A stretch of 64,000 nt of DNA from Lunularia cruciata (taxonomy: Eukaryota > Streptophyta > Marchantiopsida > Lunulariales > Lunulariaceae), in assembly GCA_948567375.1 (NCBI GenBank), contig OX419762.1:38235034-38299033 (forward strand), in the 5' to 3' direction. Of this stretch, positions 31,386 to 43,142 are shown one piece after another. The position numbers were made by a program, and so were the translations under genes. The notes beneath the pieces were generated by a model. The model was not told the DNA's origin and searched no databases. It was given only the letters and a program-made list of their open reading frames with translations. Numbering within the stretch: the stretch's first letter is position 1; each line of letters opens with the position of its first letter.

Positions 31386-31779
31386 TTTTATTATATTTAA
31401 AGTGGGTTTTATTATTTAGTGTATTATTTTACAAAACTTTTTAATCAATTGGTCAGACTTTTGGTCATAAGAAAATGGTAAATTTACAGAGGAAACTCAA
31501 ATAGATTCATAAATGTCTTTGCATGGAATAGAACTTGGTAGAAAAGAACATAGGTCAAGGGTGATGCAACAATGCCTTGCTCATCACTTTGATGATATAT
31601 CTAAATGAATTTCTCTATAATAAAGTATTCATGCTTCAATTCTTCATATCTCATAATGTTGCTTGTAATTTATCCCATTGTTATATCCATATTCCTTGAC
31701 AAACACCAAGTTTACAAAAATGTATGTTACTTCCTCAATAAAAATGTATGTTGCTCTCTTGACCATAATGGAATCTTAT

Positions 31780-32035
31780 GTAAAATTGCAAGAAGGCACT
31801 TGGAGAATCTTATGTAAAATTGCAAGAAGGTACTTGGGGATGCTTTGTGTACATTTTTATGCACCAAGTGTCACCTAATTTATGCTCAAAGTCACTAGAT
31901 GGTGCAAGGTGTCACTCTATTTACACTCAAAGGCATTGGATGGCATTGTGTGTCACCCCGTTTATGGTAAAAGTTACTTAGAGGCATTGGATGGCATTGT
32001 GTGTCACCCTATTTAGGGTAAAAGTTGCTGAATGG
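31780..32035. repeat. short tandem duplications
   Basis: A unit of about 31 bp (AATCTTATGTAAAATTGCAA...) occurs twice near 31770-31832. A unit of about 50 bp (AGGCATTGGATGGCATTGTG...GGTAAAAGTT) occurs twice near 31930-32030. Related GGCATTG/GGCACT words continue degenerately to about 32230. Confidence 0.75.
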
Positions 32036-34178
32036 CACTCAATCTTGCACATTTTGAAGTAGAAGTCATTGGATGGCACCTGATATTTATAGGAACACCA
32101 ATATTAATATAGGTTTTTTAGGATGGTGCCGGCTGACGCTTAAGGGTAGATGTTGGTAGGCATTGGGAGCCACCCGCCAGCTTGTTAAATTTGAGTGGTG
32201 CCCATTGGTGCTCAATGATACTGCGTGTTGGTTGCAAAGGCGCTTAGGGCTACTCCCTCTTTAAAGTAATGGTTGGGTGCGCCAGTTAGCAATGTGGCAT
32301 GCCACATGTTGCTATCAGTTGGTGCTAATCATTCTAATTTTTGCTTCTCAAATGTGGGTTCTTTCCACCCAATACAAATTTAGTCAATGTGGATATACAT
32401 ATATTTTTGTCATGTAGGGGCTATCTAAACCCTCCTCTTACACATATGTTTCATATTTTGGAATTGAGCCATTTCATGGAGTCATTGGGTAAGAATAATT
32501 TGCACTTGAGCTTCATGGATATTTGTAAGAGGAGGGTGTAATTAACAACTTTTTAGGATTTTTGAGTTTCAAAAGATGTACACATTTGATTTTGAGTGCT
32601 TTTTGGGTAGAATGAGGAGTTTGAGTGGGGTTTGAGAGAGTTTTTATTTGAAGATAAGATTACCCAATTTTCAATTTGGGACCAGTTTTCAATTTTGCAA
32701 GAGAAGAGAGGAGGATTCAAAACTTGGAAGGAGAAGAGAGTATTTGGGAGTAGTTTTTGAACACAAGTGAGAAGTGTGAAGTTTCTAAACACAAGTGAGA
32801 AGGGAGAGGAGAGTAAGGAACCAAAATTATTTATTGTTCCTACATTTACATATCCATGGTAGAAGTATGGGGTTATGAGAAGGTTGTTGACGGTCCAAAC
32901 ATGAGAATTACTCAAGAAGGAGATTGGCTCATTGGATTTCATACCATCCAACACCCGTTGAACTTCACCAAATGGTGTTAGTTTGATAAACATCAGATTT
33001 GAATTGCTATAGCTAGAATTAAGGAGGTCAATCTTGATGTAATCAGCCTCAAAATTACACTTGGCCTTCATTACCCGTGTCTAGAGGTATTATTTTGGCC
33101 TTCTTAAGTTTTTTCTCCATTTTGTTATAGCCGTTTTCACTATTTCTATATTTCTCCCCTTTTAGGTATCTCAATTATATGTGCCTATGGGCATCACGTA
33201 CCTTAATTTGCATCCATTCAGTAGTGACATACCTTGTCTACGAGCATCACCCTACATTGCTCACAATTTTAAACCCTAAACTCTTCTATCCTACAGTGCC
33301 TATGAGCATCATCCAATGCAGACAAAACCTTTTTGTTTGTAAAACCCTATCCCATAGTGGTGCTTAGCAAAATTGTGCCTTTGGGGCAGCATTGATGGGT
33401 GTCCACATGTGGCTCCAAGCATTGGCCTGTGCTTAGTGTCACAATGTCCCATGCTTGGTGCCATGCTAACTATTTGCAGGGCTGGCGGGCATCGCCCCGC
33501 AACAATCTCACCCTCAAACCTTATCTTGTGGCAACAACAAGCATTGTCCCGTGGCATCCATCTATTTTTCCTGTTCAAGGGTACCATCAAGTGGCGCCTA
33601 GTGTCTTCTTGTGTGAGGACTAAAGTTAAAGATTTTTGTGTTGGTTTTTGCAGGTTTTTGCAGGTTCTTCCATGTATTGAGTTTGTGAGTACTTGCGACA
33701 AGAATTCTTGCACAGGGTTGGTGAAAGGGAAAAAATTGGATTGACCTTGGATATAGTTAGAAATGCACTGGCCATGCTAAGGGGGAGGACAACAAGATGG
33801 TGGATTGTTCCTTACACCACTATTTCAGATTGGTTTCCACAAAAAGATAGGGTTACAAAAAGGTATCTTGCAAGGCAATATGTGTATCTTGCTTTTAGGT
33901 CATTCTTCTAGTTTATGGGTGCACTTGTGGCACCAACTATTAGGCCCAAGATTGTACATGGGCATTTGGTTCTCAACACCAAGACAAAGTTGAGGAGATT
34001 TGGTGTGGAGGATTATGATTGGGGAGAGTTAGCATTTAGAGCTATCATTGCTGAGGTGAGGAGTTTGCAAAGCCAATTGAGGGACTTAAGGGGTATAGGT
34101 TTAGAGTCACCTTCCTTGGGCAGATAATCACTCATCTCTTTGTGGAGAGAGGTTTCATTCCCAAGGAGGAAGTGATGT
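32036..34178. other. no recognised gene; anonymous ORFs
   Basis: Open frames at 32553-33071 (minus, 172 codons) and 33915-34127 (plus) show no motif I recognise. The plus-strand frame ends with a coiled-coil-like IIAEVRSLQSQLRDL segment just before chromovirus-2. 33180-33450 contains degenerate CCTATGAGCATCA/CTACGAGCATCA words. Confidence 0.4.
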
Positions 34179-34589
34179 TGTAATAGTATGGAGTTTAGCG
34201 ACGTAGTTAATAAGGCTAACAAAGTAGAAAGTAAGCCAAATTAGCCTAGAATATTCCAAAAGCATCTACAAAGCTTCTTGGGAAGCTTCCCAACTAATGA
34301 AACTTGCTCTCCAAACAGGTAGCTTCTAGAAGCTTCTAACTAGCTTAGCTTGCACGCCAAGTAGATGGCTTCTAGAAGGAAGCTTCTTGAGAAGCTTCGT
34401 AAATAACTTGGCCTGCACTCTAAGGAAGCGGCTCAAGGAAGCTTCTTGAGAAGCTTCTCAAGGGCCTTGTATGCTACCTTTAAATACCAAAGCAGAAGTC
34501 ATGCTAGGCATTTGGAGTTTTCCCTCATTCAAGCATCCCAATGTGAGCTTCCATTCTCTTATTTCTCTCCTTGGTCTTGGTCTTTTACA
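34179..34589 (+). repeat. chromovirus-2 5' LTR
   Basis: 411 bp, TGTAATAGTATGG to CTTTTACA. It retains a three-unit perfect heat-shock element, TTC-ta-GAA-gc-TTC (34324-34336), further GAAGCTTC modules and a TATA-like TTTAAATA. Confidence 0.93.
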
Positions 34590-34590
34590 T

Positions 34591-34602
34591 TGGTATCAGA
34601 GC
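34591..34602 (+). promoter_or_regulatory. chromovirus-2 primer-binding site
   Basis: TGGTATCAGAGC, a perfect match to the initiator-Met tRNA PBS of plant LTR elements. Confidence 0.95.
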
Positions 34603-34611
34603 AGGAATGGG

Positions 34612-35763
34612 ATGGATGGAATTTATGGACCAGCAAATCTATTTCCGCCAAACCATTGGGATTTTCATGTCATGATATTACCCAAGCATCGTTTCACACA
34701 ATTCATCACCTTGCACTTTGGGCAGGATTTTCTACATATGATCACCGTGTTTGAGGAACCCTTGATACTTCCGGTTGTAACTTATGGAGAACGGTGGACG
34801 TACTGCATCTATGTGTTAATCAATCAGATAAAGTGGGAGAAGTGGGATAGAGGAGTAGTTATGGCGGCATTACAGGACATCATCCTTGTGATGCAACAAC
34901 AAATCAAGCAACTTACTTGATTGCTGGATGAACAAGATCAGCAACAACGAGAACATCAAGAGTGTCAATTCGAGATGGAGAAGATCACATTCAATTTCCA
35001 AAACCCAAGGTGTTTGAAGGCAAGAATCTTCCAAGCACAATAGAGAATTTTGTGTTTGACTGTGAACGTTACTTTGAAGCCACTAATCATCAAGATGAAC
35101 GGAAACAGATTCTCTTGGCCTCTAGCCAATTAGATGGTATAGCAAAACTTTGGTGGCAATTTTGAGTGGAGCGAGCTGAACGACAGATTGTTGCACCAAT
35201 TTTGACATGGGTAGAGTTCAAGGATGCAATATTGGATTGCTTTCAAACTATAAATGCCACCCGTGCCGCACGAGATAAATTGGCAGAGTTGAAACAAGTT
35301 GGCTCAATAAGGAGCTACATCACACAATTTCAAAACATCATCATGCAGATTCCAGATAAACAAGAAGGTGAAGTTTTGGATCAATTTGTGCGGGGATTGA
35401 ATTCACAAACCAAATTGGAGGTGACCATGCAAGAACCACAAAATGTAGAAGAAGCCATGCAATTGGTTTAGCGCTTTGATTCCTTGGTTGTAACAACTTG
35501 GTCTTGCCCTTGACCTACATAAGACCTAGCCATACACTATGCACGGATGGAAGAACCAACACCAATAGAGATTGATGTTATCCAACAAAGACCACTTGGT
35601 ACAACAAATAGAGAAAGATTACGACAAAATAGAGGTTGTTTTTATTGTTTCCAAGTTGGACATCACATTGTTGAATGCACACTTAAGAATGGGCAACCTA
35701 AACAAGTTGCCCAGATGGAGATTGTGGAACAGAATGATCAGGGAAATGAAGAATCCCAATAGG
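34612..35763 (+). pseudogene. chromovirus-2 gag
   Basis: MDGIYGPANLFPPNHWDFHV opens after the PBS and reads without a stop into the MAALQDIILVMQQQIKQL segment (Met at 34861), supporting a long Gag. TGA at 34918-34920 replaces a CGA kept in chromovirus-1. Later parts are in shifted frames (34962-35165, 35166-35471) and the zinc knuckle has Phe at one position (CFYCFQVGHHIVEC keeps CX2CX4HX4C). It ends at TAG 35760-35762 in the same sequence context as chromovirus-1. Confidence 0.88.
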
Positions 35764-35784
35764 AGATTTTGAGCCGCCTATTGG
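35741..35784 (+). promoter_or_regulatory. candidate -1 frameshift signal, second copy
   Basis: GGGAAAT (35741-35747), 8-nt spacer, stem CCAATAGG (35756-35763) with CCTATTGG (35777-35784). Versus chromovirus-1 the stem's fourth pair changed from G-C to A-T on both sides. The base run after the stem keeps the G missing in chromovirus-1. A CGA-to-TGA change overlapping the heptamer's last base would stop the -1 frame in this copy. Confidence 0.7.
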
Positions 35785-37300
35785 GAGCTTGATTAGTTCC
35801 AATGGGATTGAAGGCTCGACTTATGCAAGTTTGCTTCACTTGCAAGGTACAATATCTAATTGGGGTTGTGGGATTTTGGTTGATTTTGGAAGTTCAAAGA
35901 ATTGCATGTCTATGCAAGTAGCAAAGGAATTGGGTATTCCTATCAACTAGTGTTTGGAAGTAGTTTGATGATGGCGGATGCTAGAAAGGGTTCTGCATTC
36001 TATTACCTTCAAGATTGGGAAGGAGTATTCGGAGTGTATGAGGTTGTAGGGGCACCTCTATACTATGATATCATTCAGGGTCTACCTTGGCTTGAACGTC
36101 ATAAGGTTCAATTCGATTGGACCCGACGACAAATTCAAGTACAATACCAAGGTAGGAATTTCTGATTAGGTTGTCTGGCACCTCTGAGTAAGACACCTAA
36201 GAATAGTCAATCCCAAGATGGGAAGTTTGTTGAGAAGGTAGCCATAGAGTGAATATGGAAGAGAGATGAGTCCCAAGATGGGAAGTTTGCCAAGAAGGCA
36301 ACCATGGAGTAAGCTTGGAAGAGAGATGAGTCCTTGGAAGGGAAGTTTGTTAGTAAAGTAGCCATAGAGCAAGCTTTTGAGGAAGATAAGTCTGTATTCG
36401 CGGTGTGGATCAAGCTAATTGCACAAGAACAATCCAAGGAGGGCTAAGAGCCTCATCAAGCAATGGTTGACTGGATAGTTCAAGAGTTTGCGAACGTGTT
36501 TCCGGATGATATACCTAAGGGATTACCCTCCGATCAAGGTATGCCCTTCAAGATCAAGTTATTGCCAAGAAGTACTCCAAGGAATACTCCAGGGAGTACT
36601 CCAGTGAGTAGACCAATCTATCGACTCTCACCAAAGGAGTTGGAGGAGTTGCGAATAACACTTACAGAGTTGTTGGAGAAAGATTCCATACGACATAGTA
36701 CCTCTCCTTGGGGAGCACCGGTACTATTTGTTCCAAAGAAGGACGGAGGACTTTGTTTCTGTATTGATTATCGTGGGCTCAATAAGCAAACCGTGAAGAA
36801 TGCATATCCCTTGCTTCGGATCGATGACCTGCTTGATCAACTAAGTGGAGCACACTACTTTTCCAAGCTGGATCTTCATAGCGACTATTGGCAAATTCCT
36901 ATTGAGAGAGAGAGGATGTACAAAAGAATGCCTTTTGCACAAGGTATGGGCATTTTGAGTAGAGAGTTCTAACTTTTGGACTCACTAATGCTCCAGCAGT
37001 CTTCATGGATCAGATGCATCGGATGTTGGAGGGACTATTGGATTGGTCCGTAGTGGTGTTCTTGGATGATATCTTAATCTATAGCAAGACAAAGGAAAAA
37101 CACATGGATCATGTGCGAGAAGTCCTAAGACGACTACAAAAATGGAAATCTTATTGCAAGAAGTCAAAGTGTGCCTTTTGGTAGAAGGAGGTTACCTTCT
37201 TGGGTCATAAGATCTCATCAGAGGGGATCAAGATGGAAGAAGAGAAGATCAAGGCCATTACTAATTGGCCTACTTCAAAGGATGCTATAGAAGTATGGGC
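35764..37300 (+). pseudogene. chromovirus-2 protease and RT
   Basis: A protease remnant (YYDIIQGLPWLERHKVQFDW, 36060-36120), the three 20-residue repeats (36211-36390), and RT from 36463 ([35 protein letters not shown]) follow. The catalytic box region [11 protein letters not shown] is present near 37050-37090 in a shifted frame. RT ends abruptly near 37300 and joins integrase, so connection and RNase H are missing. Confidence 0.85.
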
Positions 37301-38810
37301 AATTATGACGATGTCAATTGACCCCAAGGTCCATAACAATTTTTGGTCAGCTCTACAACAAGATCCCTTCTTCCAAATGGTACATGGTCATTTGACAACA
37401 GGTGACAACGAGTACAACACCTTCTCCTTCAAGGAAAGGCTTCTATTCCATGCGGACCGGATCTATGTTCCAACCAAAGATGATCCATGACTTGTGCACC
37501 TTCAAGAAGCCCATGATTTACCAATAGCTGGTCACATGGGGGCGGATAAGGACTCGGGTACCTTCCAATGCCAATGGTGGTGGCCCAACATGATGCAAGA
37601 TGTTCGGGAGTTTGTTCGATCGTGTGAGAGGTGTCAACGCAACAAGACCAGTAACCAGAAGCCAAGTGGACTCCTTCAGCCACTTCCCATTCCAACTACT
37701 CGTTGGGAACATGTGAGCTTAGATCTCATCACCTCCTTGCCCAAGACACAACAAGGTCACACAACAATTGTGGTGTTTGTGGATAAGCTTAGTAAGCAAA
37801 TCTATTTGGCACCAACAGTTGATGTTGTGGATGTTCCAACCTTGGCGCAATGCTACTTCAATAATGTATTCAAACATCATGGGATGCCACATGTACTCAT
37901 CTCCAATCGTGATCCTCGCTTCACCGAAAAGTTTTAGCAAGCACTCTTCAAAATACTTGGCACCAAGCTTGCTTTATCCACAATCTATCATCCTCAAACT
38001 GAGGGATAAACTGAACATGCAAATTGCACTTTGGAAGATATGCTTTGTGCCTTTGTCAACATTCACCATACCAATTGGGATGAATCTCTTGCAGCTACGG
38101 AGTTTGCATACAAAAATTCTAAACAGGCAAGCACCAAATTCTCTCCTTTCTTTCTCAATTTTAGCCAAGATTTTCTTGTCTTAGATTTTCTTCTTGCTCC
38201 TCCTCCGTCTCAAGTCCCTCATACTTCAACCTTCTTGACCACCATATCCAAATCTCTCCAACAAGCCAAATCTCACCTCCTTGTTGCTCAAAATCATCAA
38301 AAACAATATGTGGACCACCATCATTATGATCTCACCTTTGAAGTTGGTGATAAAGTTATGTTATCCTCTAGTAATCTACCCCTCCCACTTGATAACTAAG
38401 TTTGTAAACTTACCTCTAATTGGATAGGACCTTTTGATGTCACCCAAATTGTCTCTCTTATTGCTTATCAACTTGCCTTGCCTTGTCATATGCAAATCCA
38501 TCCTATCTTTCATGTTTCCAAGTTGAAACCCTTTGTTCCTAACCCCTCTTCTTTCTCCTCTTGAATCCAACCTCCTCCTCCCCCTATCCCTATCAATGAT
38601 CATGAGGAGTACAAAGTTGATCGTATCTTTGCACGTCGCAACATCCAATGAGGACGCCATCAACATATGTAGTACAAGGTCCTTTGGAAAGGGTATCCCC
38701 TTCATGATGCCACATGGGAAGCTCTTTCTCACGTCCAGAATGCACAGACGGCCATCAAGGAGTTTGAAGCTTCAATGGTGACAAGGACGTCACCAACTAG
38801 TGGTGGGAGA
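37301..38810 (+). pseudogene. chromovirus-2 integrase and chromodomain
   Basis: Integrase sequence starts with MTMSIDPKVHNNFWSAL after the deletion. The zinc-binding part (AGHMGADKDSGTFQCQWWWP, CERCQRNK) and core (LDLITSLPKTQQGHT; DRDPRF is NRDPRF here, losing a catalytic Asp) follow, with stops (for example 37936 and 38008). A chromodomain-like tail (KGYPLHDATWEALS) precedes the PPT. Confidence 0.85.
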
Positions 38811-38813
38811 ATA

Positions 38814-39189
38814 TGTAACAATATGGAGTTTAGCGACGTAGTTAGTAATGCTAACAAAGTAGAGAATAAGCTAAATTAGCCTAGAATATTCTAAAAGCAT
38901 CTAGGAAGCTTCTTGGGAAGCTTCCCAACTAGTTAAACTTGCGCTCCAAGCAAGTGGCTTCTAGAAGGAAGCTTCTTGGGAAGCTCCTTAGTTAACTTGG
39001 CTTGCACTCTAAGAAAGCGGCTCAAGGAAGCTTCTTGAGAAGCTTCTCAAGGGCTTCTCGAGGGCCTTGTATGCTACCTATAAATACCAAAGCAGAAATC
39101 ATGCTAGGCATTTGGAGTTTTCCCTCATTCAAGCATCCCAATGTGAGCTTCCATTCTCCTATTTCTCTCCTCGGTCTTGGTCTTTTACA
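38814..39189 (+). repeat. chromovirus-2 3' LTR
   Basis: 376 bp, TGTAACAATATGG to CTTTTACA, with a deletion relative to the 5' LTR that removes the contiguous heat-shock unit but keeps other GAAGCTTC modules and TATAAATA. Followed by TSD GATGT. Confidence 0.93.
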
Positions 39190-40172
39190 GATGTACTTGA
39201 GTGATAGAGAGGAGGAGATTATACGAGAGGAAGAGGATGATCATGATCATGAGGTTGCAGATAGGTCAAACAAGGATAAGAGTGCTAATGATAGGGAGGA
39301 TGAAGGAACGGATGATGGTAATGAGTGATTCATTAGATTTGAGTTTTGGTATATATTTATATGTTTTCATTGTTTGAAAACATATGAATTTCTATTCTAT
39401 ATACCATTATCAGATTTAACAAATGAGTTAATTTAACATACCTTAATTACTAAACTTGTATATTTACTTGATTCAAAAGTGAATTTACTTGATAGATGAC
39501 TGAATGTACCACTTGTGAATAGGTGTTCGATGTTGAGACACATGCCTTACCATTAGTGAGGTTAGGTTGTGATAGTTATAGGGAGAGAGTTCCTTCTTCA
39601 TCTTCATCCTTTGAGATAGCTCTTTCTCCCTCTTCTTCCACTCCTCCCCTTTCTTTGTTTGTGGAAGGTGCACCTCACTCCATGCAGTTCAAAGTACCTT
39701 CATCCTCTTCTTGTTCTGTTGACATCATGCGTGTTTTAGATGGTTGTGTTTGAATGGCTACTGAGAAAGACATCTAGTTGAGCGGGAGAGGCAATTGGAG
39801 AGTGCAGAGGAGCAAGAGAGATTAGTGCTTCAATGCAAGAGGTGATTGTGGAGGAGTGGGAGAGATTAGTGCTTAAGCATAAGAGCAGATTGGAGAGCTT
39901 TGAGGAGCATGGTAGATTGTTAGTAAAGAGAGAGAGAGAGAGACTCCTTTGTGAGCAAGAAGATACTCTTACTGTAAAGGACAAGAGGCATTTGACCTTT
40001 ATTACATCTAAGATGGAGAGAGAGAGCAAAGATTAGCTGACTTGGACTTGGACATCCTGGGTGCTATTGCCATGGCTAAGGGTATAGGGTCCAATTATAG
40101 AATAAAGCATGAGAGTTAGCATTTCCTATGGAGAGGTACAAGAATGCATATGTTCAAGTAGGAGAGAGTGAG
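39190..40172 (+). other. anonymous ORF remnants flanking chromovirus-2
   Basis: The frame after the insertion encodes an acidic stretch (YLSDREEEIIREEEDDHDHE, about 39195-39325). 39833-40036 encodes a charged, coiled-coil-like peptide (EEWERLVLKHKSRLESFEEH). No known domain. These may belong to the host ORF ending at 34127. Confidence 0.35.
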
Positions 40173-40260
40173 AGTTATGTTTGGTTTGTTATCAGTGATG
40201 ATTGGTCAAGGGCAAGAGCAAACTTAACTGATGATAGTTGCTTGTCACTTGTCTAGAAGT
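40173..40260 (+). repeat. copia-2 5' LTR, truncated
   Basis: About 88 bp matching the start of 44523-44818 (GATGATTGGTCAAGG, then CTTGTCACTTGTCTAGAAGTT). It is cut exactly where the inverted coding block begins. Confidence 0.8.
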
Positions 40261-41250
40261 TTAGGTGACTCCTTGAGATACACACAACAATCTGATTCAC
40301 CTTTGTTATATCCATGCTTCAACATGAAAGCATCAAATTTTATGTACCAAATTCTTGGACTTTGCTTTAGTCCATATTAAGACTTTTGTAACTTGTAAAC
40401 CAAGTTCTGCTTCCTTGGTACCACAAAACCTTTAGGTTCATGCATGTAAATCTCCTCCTCTAATTCTCCACTTAAAAAAGTAGGTGTAACATCTAGTTGC
40501 TCCGACTCCAATTATGCAATGCAACTACTGCCAATAGTGCACAAATTGAAGAGATTTTTACCACAGATGGAAAACCTCATTGAAGTGAATACCTTCTTTT
40601 TTACTATAACCCTTTGCTACAAGCCTTGCTTTGTATTGGTCTCCACCAGATTTTGGAAGTCCTTCCTTCCTCCAAAATATCCATTTGCAACCAATTGCCT
40701 TCTTTCCCAAATGCAATTTTTCAAGTCTCCAAGTTTGGTTTTTGGCCAAACACTTCATCTCCTCTTCCATTGCACAATGGTACTTTTGACACTCTTGATC
40801 TTGCATTGCTTCTTCATATGAAGAAGGATCACCATTCTTCATAAGAAAGCATAAGCTATAAATGAATCACCAAATCTCTTTGGATGCCTTCTCTCCCTAA
40901 TTGGATACCTATGTTCATGAATCACTTCTGGACTTTGCTCTTCTAATGGTTCACTTGGTAGATCTACAAGAAGTGAGATGTCTTCATTTCCAAGATCAAT
41001 ATCTATCTTAAAAGAATCTGATTGCATTTGTTTTTTTTCTTGTCTTCTGTTGTAGTAATAGTCTCCATTGTACTCATCTCATCAAAAATGACATCCCTAC
41101 TCACAACAAAACAACCATTTTCTAGATCCCATAATCTATATCCCTTTGTATCCTTATCATATCCCAAGAATATATATTTTCTAGATTTGAAATCTAACTT
41201 TGTTCTTTGTTTTTGTTGAATATGAACATGAGCAATGAATCCAAACACTC
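40261..41250 (-). pseudogene. copia-2 RT N-terminus and integrase tail (inverted)
   Basis: Minus-strand readings: 41248-41003 FIAHVHIQQKQRTKLDFKSR then YIFLGYDKDTKGYRLWD (integrase C-terminal core of copia elements); 41027-40839 YPIRERRHPKRFGDSF (linker before RT); 40842-40558 SYEEAMQDQECQKYHCAMEE and KWIFWRKEG...ARLVAKGYSK (RT fingers). RT continues, broken, to FMLKHGY and CCVYLKES at 40261. Confidence 0.87.
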
Positions 41251-41518
41251 TAAGTGAAGAATAATCAACATGCCAACCTGTCTATTTTTCCATAGGTGTC
41301 TTACACTCAATAGCAGTAGAGGGAGAAATGTTTATCAAATGACAAGATGTATTTATAGCTTTTTCCTAAAAACTCTTCTCCAATCTGGCATTGCTTAACA
41401 TACTTCTTGCTTTCTCCAAGAGTGTACAATTTATCCGCTCTACCACACCATTTTGTTGAGGAGTACCTAAAACAGTAAAGTGATGAATTATCCCTTCACT
41501 CTTATAATAATTGTCAAA

Positions 41519-41878
41519 CTATCTAGATTTGTATTCTCCACCATTATCAGATCTCAAACACTTCACTTTCTTTCCAATTTGTTTCTCCATCATCACCTTC
41601 CATTGTTTAAAGATAGAGAAGACCTTTGATTTTTGCTTCATGTTGTAGATCCATACTCTTCTAGAGTAATCATCAACCAAAGACACAAAATATAATGCTC
41701 CAAATCTTGAAGCTATAGGTGTAAGGCCTAAAAAATCAGAATGCACATAGCGTAAAATTCCCTTTGTGCAATGAACTCTTATGGAAAAGCTTACCCTACG
41801 TTGCTTTCCTATTACACAACGCTCACAGAATTTTAACTTACAACTTTTAAGGCCCTTCAGAAGTTGTTGCTTGAACAA
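41519..41878 (-). pseudogene. copia-2 integrase core (inverted)
   Basis: Reads CERCVIGKQRRVSFSIRVHC (zinc-binding end of the GAG_pre-integrase region), YVHSDFLGLTP (first catalytic Asp), FVSLVDDYSRRVWIYNMKQK and CLRSDNGGEYKS (second Asp, GGE). These are standard copia integrase motifs. It closes with a stop after YKSR. Confidence 0.9.
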
Positions 41879-42087
41879 TCACTTAGATCTCTTTCACTCA
41901 TATGACCCAAATGTAGGTGCCATAACTAAGTAAGATCTTTGGGATCTTCATTTTCTGAAATATTACTTGTCACTCTTCCAGTACTGGTCTCTCCAACAAG
42001 CTCATAAAGATTTCCTATCTTCTTGCTCTTCATTACTACCAATGCTCCTTTGGATACCTTGAGTGTTCCATTTTTTGCTCCCCATCT

Positions 42088-42990
42088 TCAACCATTCAAG
42101 TCCAAAGTGCCTAGTGATATCAAATTCTTCCTTAACTCAGGAACATGCCTCACATCAGCAAGAGTCCTCACAATATAATCAAACATCTTAATGCGTATTG
42201 TACCAATGCCAATAGCTTTGCAAGCCATGTTCCCCATTAATACAGATCCTCCATTGACTGGTTTGTACTCATGAAACCACTCCTTATTTGGAGACATATG
42301 GTAAGAGTAAGCTGAGTCCAATATCCATGACTCCTCAAATTTATCTTTGTCTTGGGTAGCACATAGAACATCATCCACAACACCAGATGACTCAACAATA
42401 CTTGCTTGATCTGAAAGTTGACCTTTATCCTTATTGGTCTCAAGCCTCTTCTTGTTACAATCCTTCTTGAAATGTCCAACCTTCTCACAAATCCAGCACT
42501 TGCCTTTGAAACCTCCAGTTCTAGACTTGGATCTTGATTTACTCCTAATCTGATCTCTCTCTCTCTTGTCCTTCCTTTGATAAATAGAGCCTCTAGATTT
42601 TTCTTTTCTTGGTTGGGTCTTTTTTGCATCTTATTGGACAATAATACTGAAATAACCTCCTCATAGTTTATATCATTCTTCCCATATAGAAGAGTTGTGA
42701 CCAGATGCTCATATGAAGGAGAAAGTGAAGTCAATAACAATAATGCTTAATCCTTCTCTTCTAACTTGACCTCTATCCTCATCAACTCACAAATGATTTT
42801 GTTGAAAGCATTGAGGTGCTCCCTAATACTTTGGCCTTCCTTCATTTGCAACATTTACAACTTTTGTTTAAGATATTGTCTATTTGTCAATATAAAGATT
42901 CTCTAGTTTGGCCCATAATTTTGGTGCAGATTCCTCAGTCATAACATTGTATAGCACTTCATTAGCAAGGTTCAATCAAATAGTGCTAAT
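42088..42990 (-). pseudogene. copia-2 gag and protease (inverted)
   Basis: Gag remnants (LANEVLYNVMTEESAPKLWA near 42960-42880; MLLTSLSPSYEHLVTTLLYG at 42740) precede a zinc knuckle CWICEKVGHFKKDC (about 42500-42460) that fits CX2CX4HX4C. The protease follows at 42378-42088: ESWILDSAYSYHMSPNKEWF, where the usual DSG is DSA, so the active-site Gly is lost. Several frameshifts. Confidence 0.85.
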
Positions 42991-43106
42991 AGCTTTGAGA
43001 TCTGCATCTTCATCTTCCTCATCCTCATTACTTTTGTCCTCTTTTTTTTCTTTAGTGCTCTATGCAGTCTTTGCTGGACACGAAGGTCCTTCATCAGACC
43101 CTCCTT

Positions 43107-43142
43107 CATACTCTAGGTCCATGTACATGGACCTAGAGTATG
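43107..43142. repeat. 36-bp perfect palindrome at inversion joint
   Basis: The left half starts CATACTCTAGGTCC and the whole segment equals its own reverse complement, with centre ATGT|ACAT at 43124/43125 and no spacer. It lies between the inverted gag end and the plus-strand RT resumption of copia-2. Confidence 0.95.

Larger units (their letters stand above)
34179..39189 (+). mobile_element. chromovirus-2: older copy of the chromovirus-1 family
   Basis: 5011 bp with 5' LTR, perfect PBS, gag, protease, RT, integrase, chromodomain, PPT and 3' LTR in the same order as chromovirus-1. It is flanked by a perfect TSD, GATGT (34174-34178 and 39190-39194). LTRs differ in length (411 and 376 bp) and at many bases. 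It carries many stops, mostly C-to-T or G-to-A changes. It lacks about 585 bp covering the end of RT and RNase H. Confidence 0.95.

Noticed and set aside
32553-33071. 172-codon minus-strand ORF
   Set aside because: No recognised motif, and the opposite strand is a purine-rich low-complexity tract that leaves the frame open by composition.
33372-33744. 123-codon plus-strand ORF, Cys-rich
   Set aside because: Overlaps degenerate repeat words and an opposite-strand ORF of the same length; no domain.
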